Of a stretch of DNA of 6,255 nucleotides, positions 6,082 to 6,255 are shown one piece after another. This stretch comes from an uncultured Actinomyces sp. (GTDB lineage: Bacteria > Actinomycetota > Actinomycetes > Actinomycetales > Actinomycetaceae), in contig CABKMZ010000107.1 of NCBI GenBank assembly GCA_902373545.1, positions 1 to 6,255 of the forward strand, read 5' to 3'. Within the stretch, counting starts at the first letter, position 1; every line of letters starts with the position of its first letter. The notes below the pieces were generated by a model. It saw nothing but the letters and a program-made list of their open reading frames with translations. It was not told the DNA's origin and made no database searches. The translations under genes were made by a program, and so were the position numbers.

Positions 6082-6255
6082 GTGTGGCGGGTCGTTTTCT
6101 CCAAGCAGGCCGCGAAGGACGCGAAGAAGCTCTCTGCCAGCGGACTCAAAGCGAAAGCGCAGGCTCTCATTGAGGTTCTGACAGAGGATCCTTTCGCGGT
6201 GCCTCCCCGCTACGAGCGCCTCGTGGGTGACCTCGCCGGGATGTATTCGCGCAGA
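6082..6255 (+). CDS. yoeB: YoeB/Txe-family mRNA-interferase toxin, N-terminal 58 residues
   Basis: Toxin of the RelE superfamily: YoeB/Txe enzymes cleave mRNA in the ribosomal A site and halt translation until neutralised by the antitoxin. The visible part starts MWRVVFSKQAAKDAKKL and carries the strongly diagnostic stretch EDPFAVPPRYERLVGDLAG ending MYSRR, which matches the Txe/YoeB pattern (PF-x-PPxYExLxGxLxGxxSRR). Glu45 corresponds to the catalytic Glu46 of E. coli YoeB by eye, and the Arg pair 57-58 to the conserved SRR. The HRLVY segment and C-terminal His/Tyr lie beyond the right edge, so integrity cannot be judged. The GTG start at 6082 has GGAG at 6070-6073 inside the end of the antitoxin gene, 2 nt after its stop, so translation is likely coupled. 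Confidence 0.92.
   Translation, partial: MWRVVFSKQAAKDAKKLSASGLKAKAQALIEVLTEDPFAVPPRYERLVGDLAGMYSRR

Noticed and set aside
1..6255. CRISPR array, tRNA, rRNA, insertion sequence or replication origin
   Set aside because: No spaced direct repeats, tRNA-like cloverleaf, rRNA sequence, transposase or terminal inverted repeats were seen on either strand.

Overview
The window is a GC-rich stretch of chromosome, apparently from an actinobacterium and most likely a relative of Actinomyces/Schaalia. The reasons are the base composition, the dgt-dnaG gene pair (an arrangement I recall from Mycobacterium tuberculosis), actinobacterial-type protein sequences, and start codons placed for leaderless mRNAs. 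The genus is an inference; no rRNA or other marker is present.

Layout. Positions 1-890 (minus strand) hold the N-terminal 296 residues of a glucose/sucrose/beta-glucoside-class PTS permease, EIIB followed by EIIC; the rest lies beyond the left edge. Positions 891-1333 are a divergent, comparatively AT-rich intergenic region with the permease control signals, a strong 8-bp hairpin of unknown role, and the dgt promoter. On the plus strand follow dgt (HD-domain dNTP triphosphohydrolase, 1334-2638), dnaG (primase, 2684-4654) and luxS (S-ribosylhomocysteine lyase, 4661-5140), then a clear hairpin terminator (5158-5190). A minus-strand gene of unknown function (5249-5746) converges on luxS. It is divergent from a YefM/Axe - YoeB/Txe type II toxin-antitoxin module (5837 to the right edge), whose toxin is cut by the window end after 58 codons.

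How the genes work together. dgt and dnaG both concern DNA replication (dNTP pool and priming). luxS starts 6 nt after dnaG and is probably translated from the same mRNA, which would link the S-adenosylhomocysteine recycling/AI-2 enzyme to a replication transcript. dgt, dnaG and the 5249-5746 gene each have a TAnnnT hexamer exactly at -12 to -7 from the start codon and no Shine-Dalgarno sequence, the classic leaderless arrangement. The permease, luxS and both toxin-antitoxin genes have recognisable ribosome binding sites. The toxin-antitoxin module has two CGTACG palindromes 12 bp apart over its promoter, matching the geometry (not the exact core) of the known YefM-YoeB operator.

I do not see a clearly new biological system. 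The most useful leads are the leaderless-start pattern, the variant toxin-antitoxin operator, a roughly dozen-residue enlargement in the primase TOPRIM domain, and the dnaG-luxS coupling.
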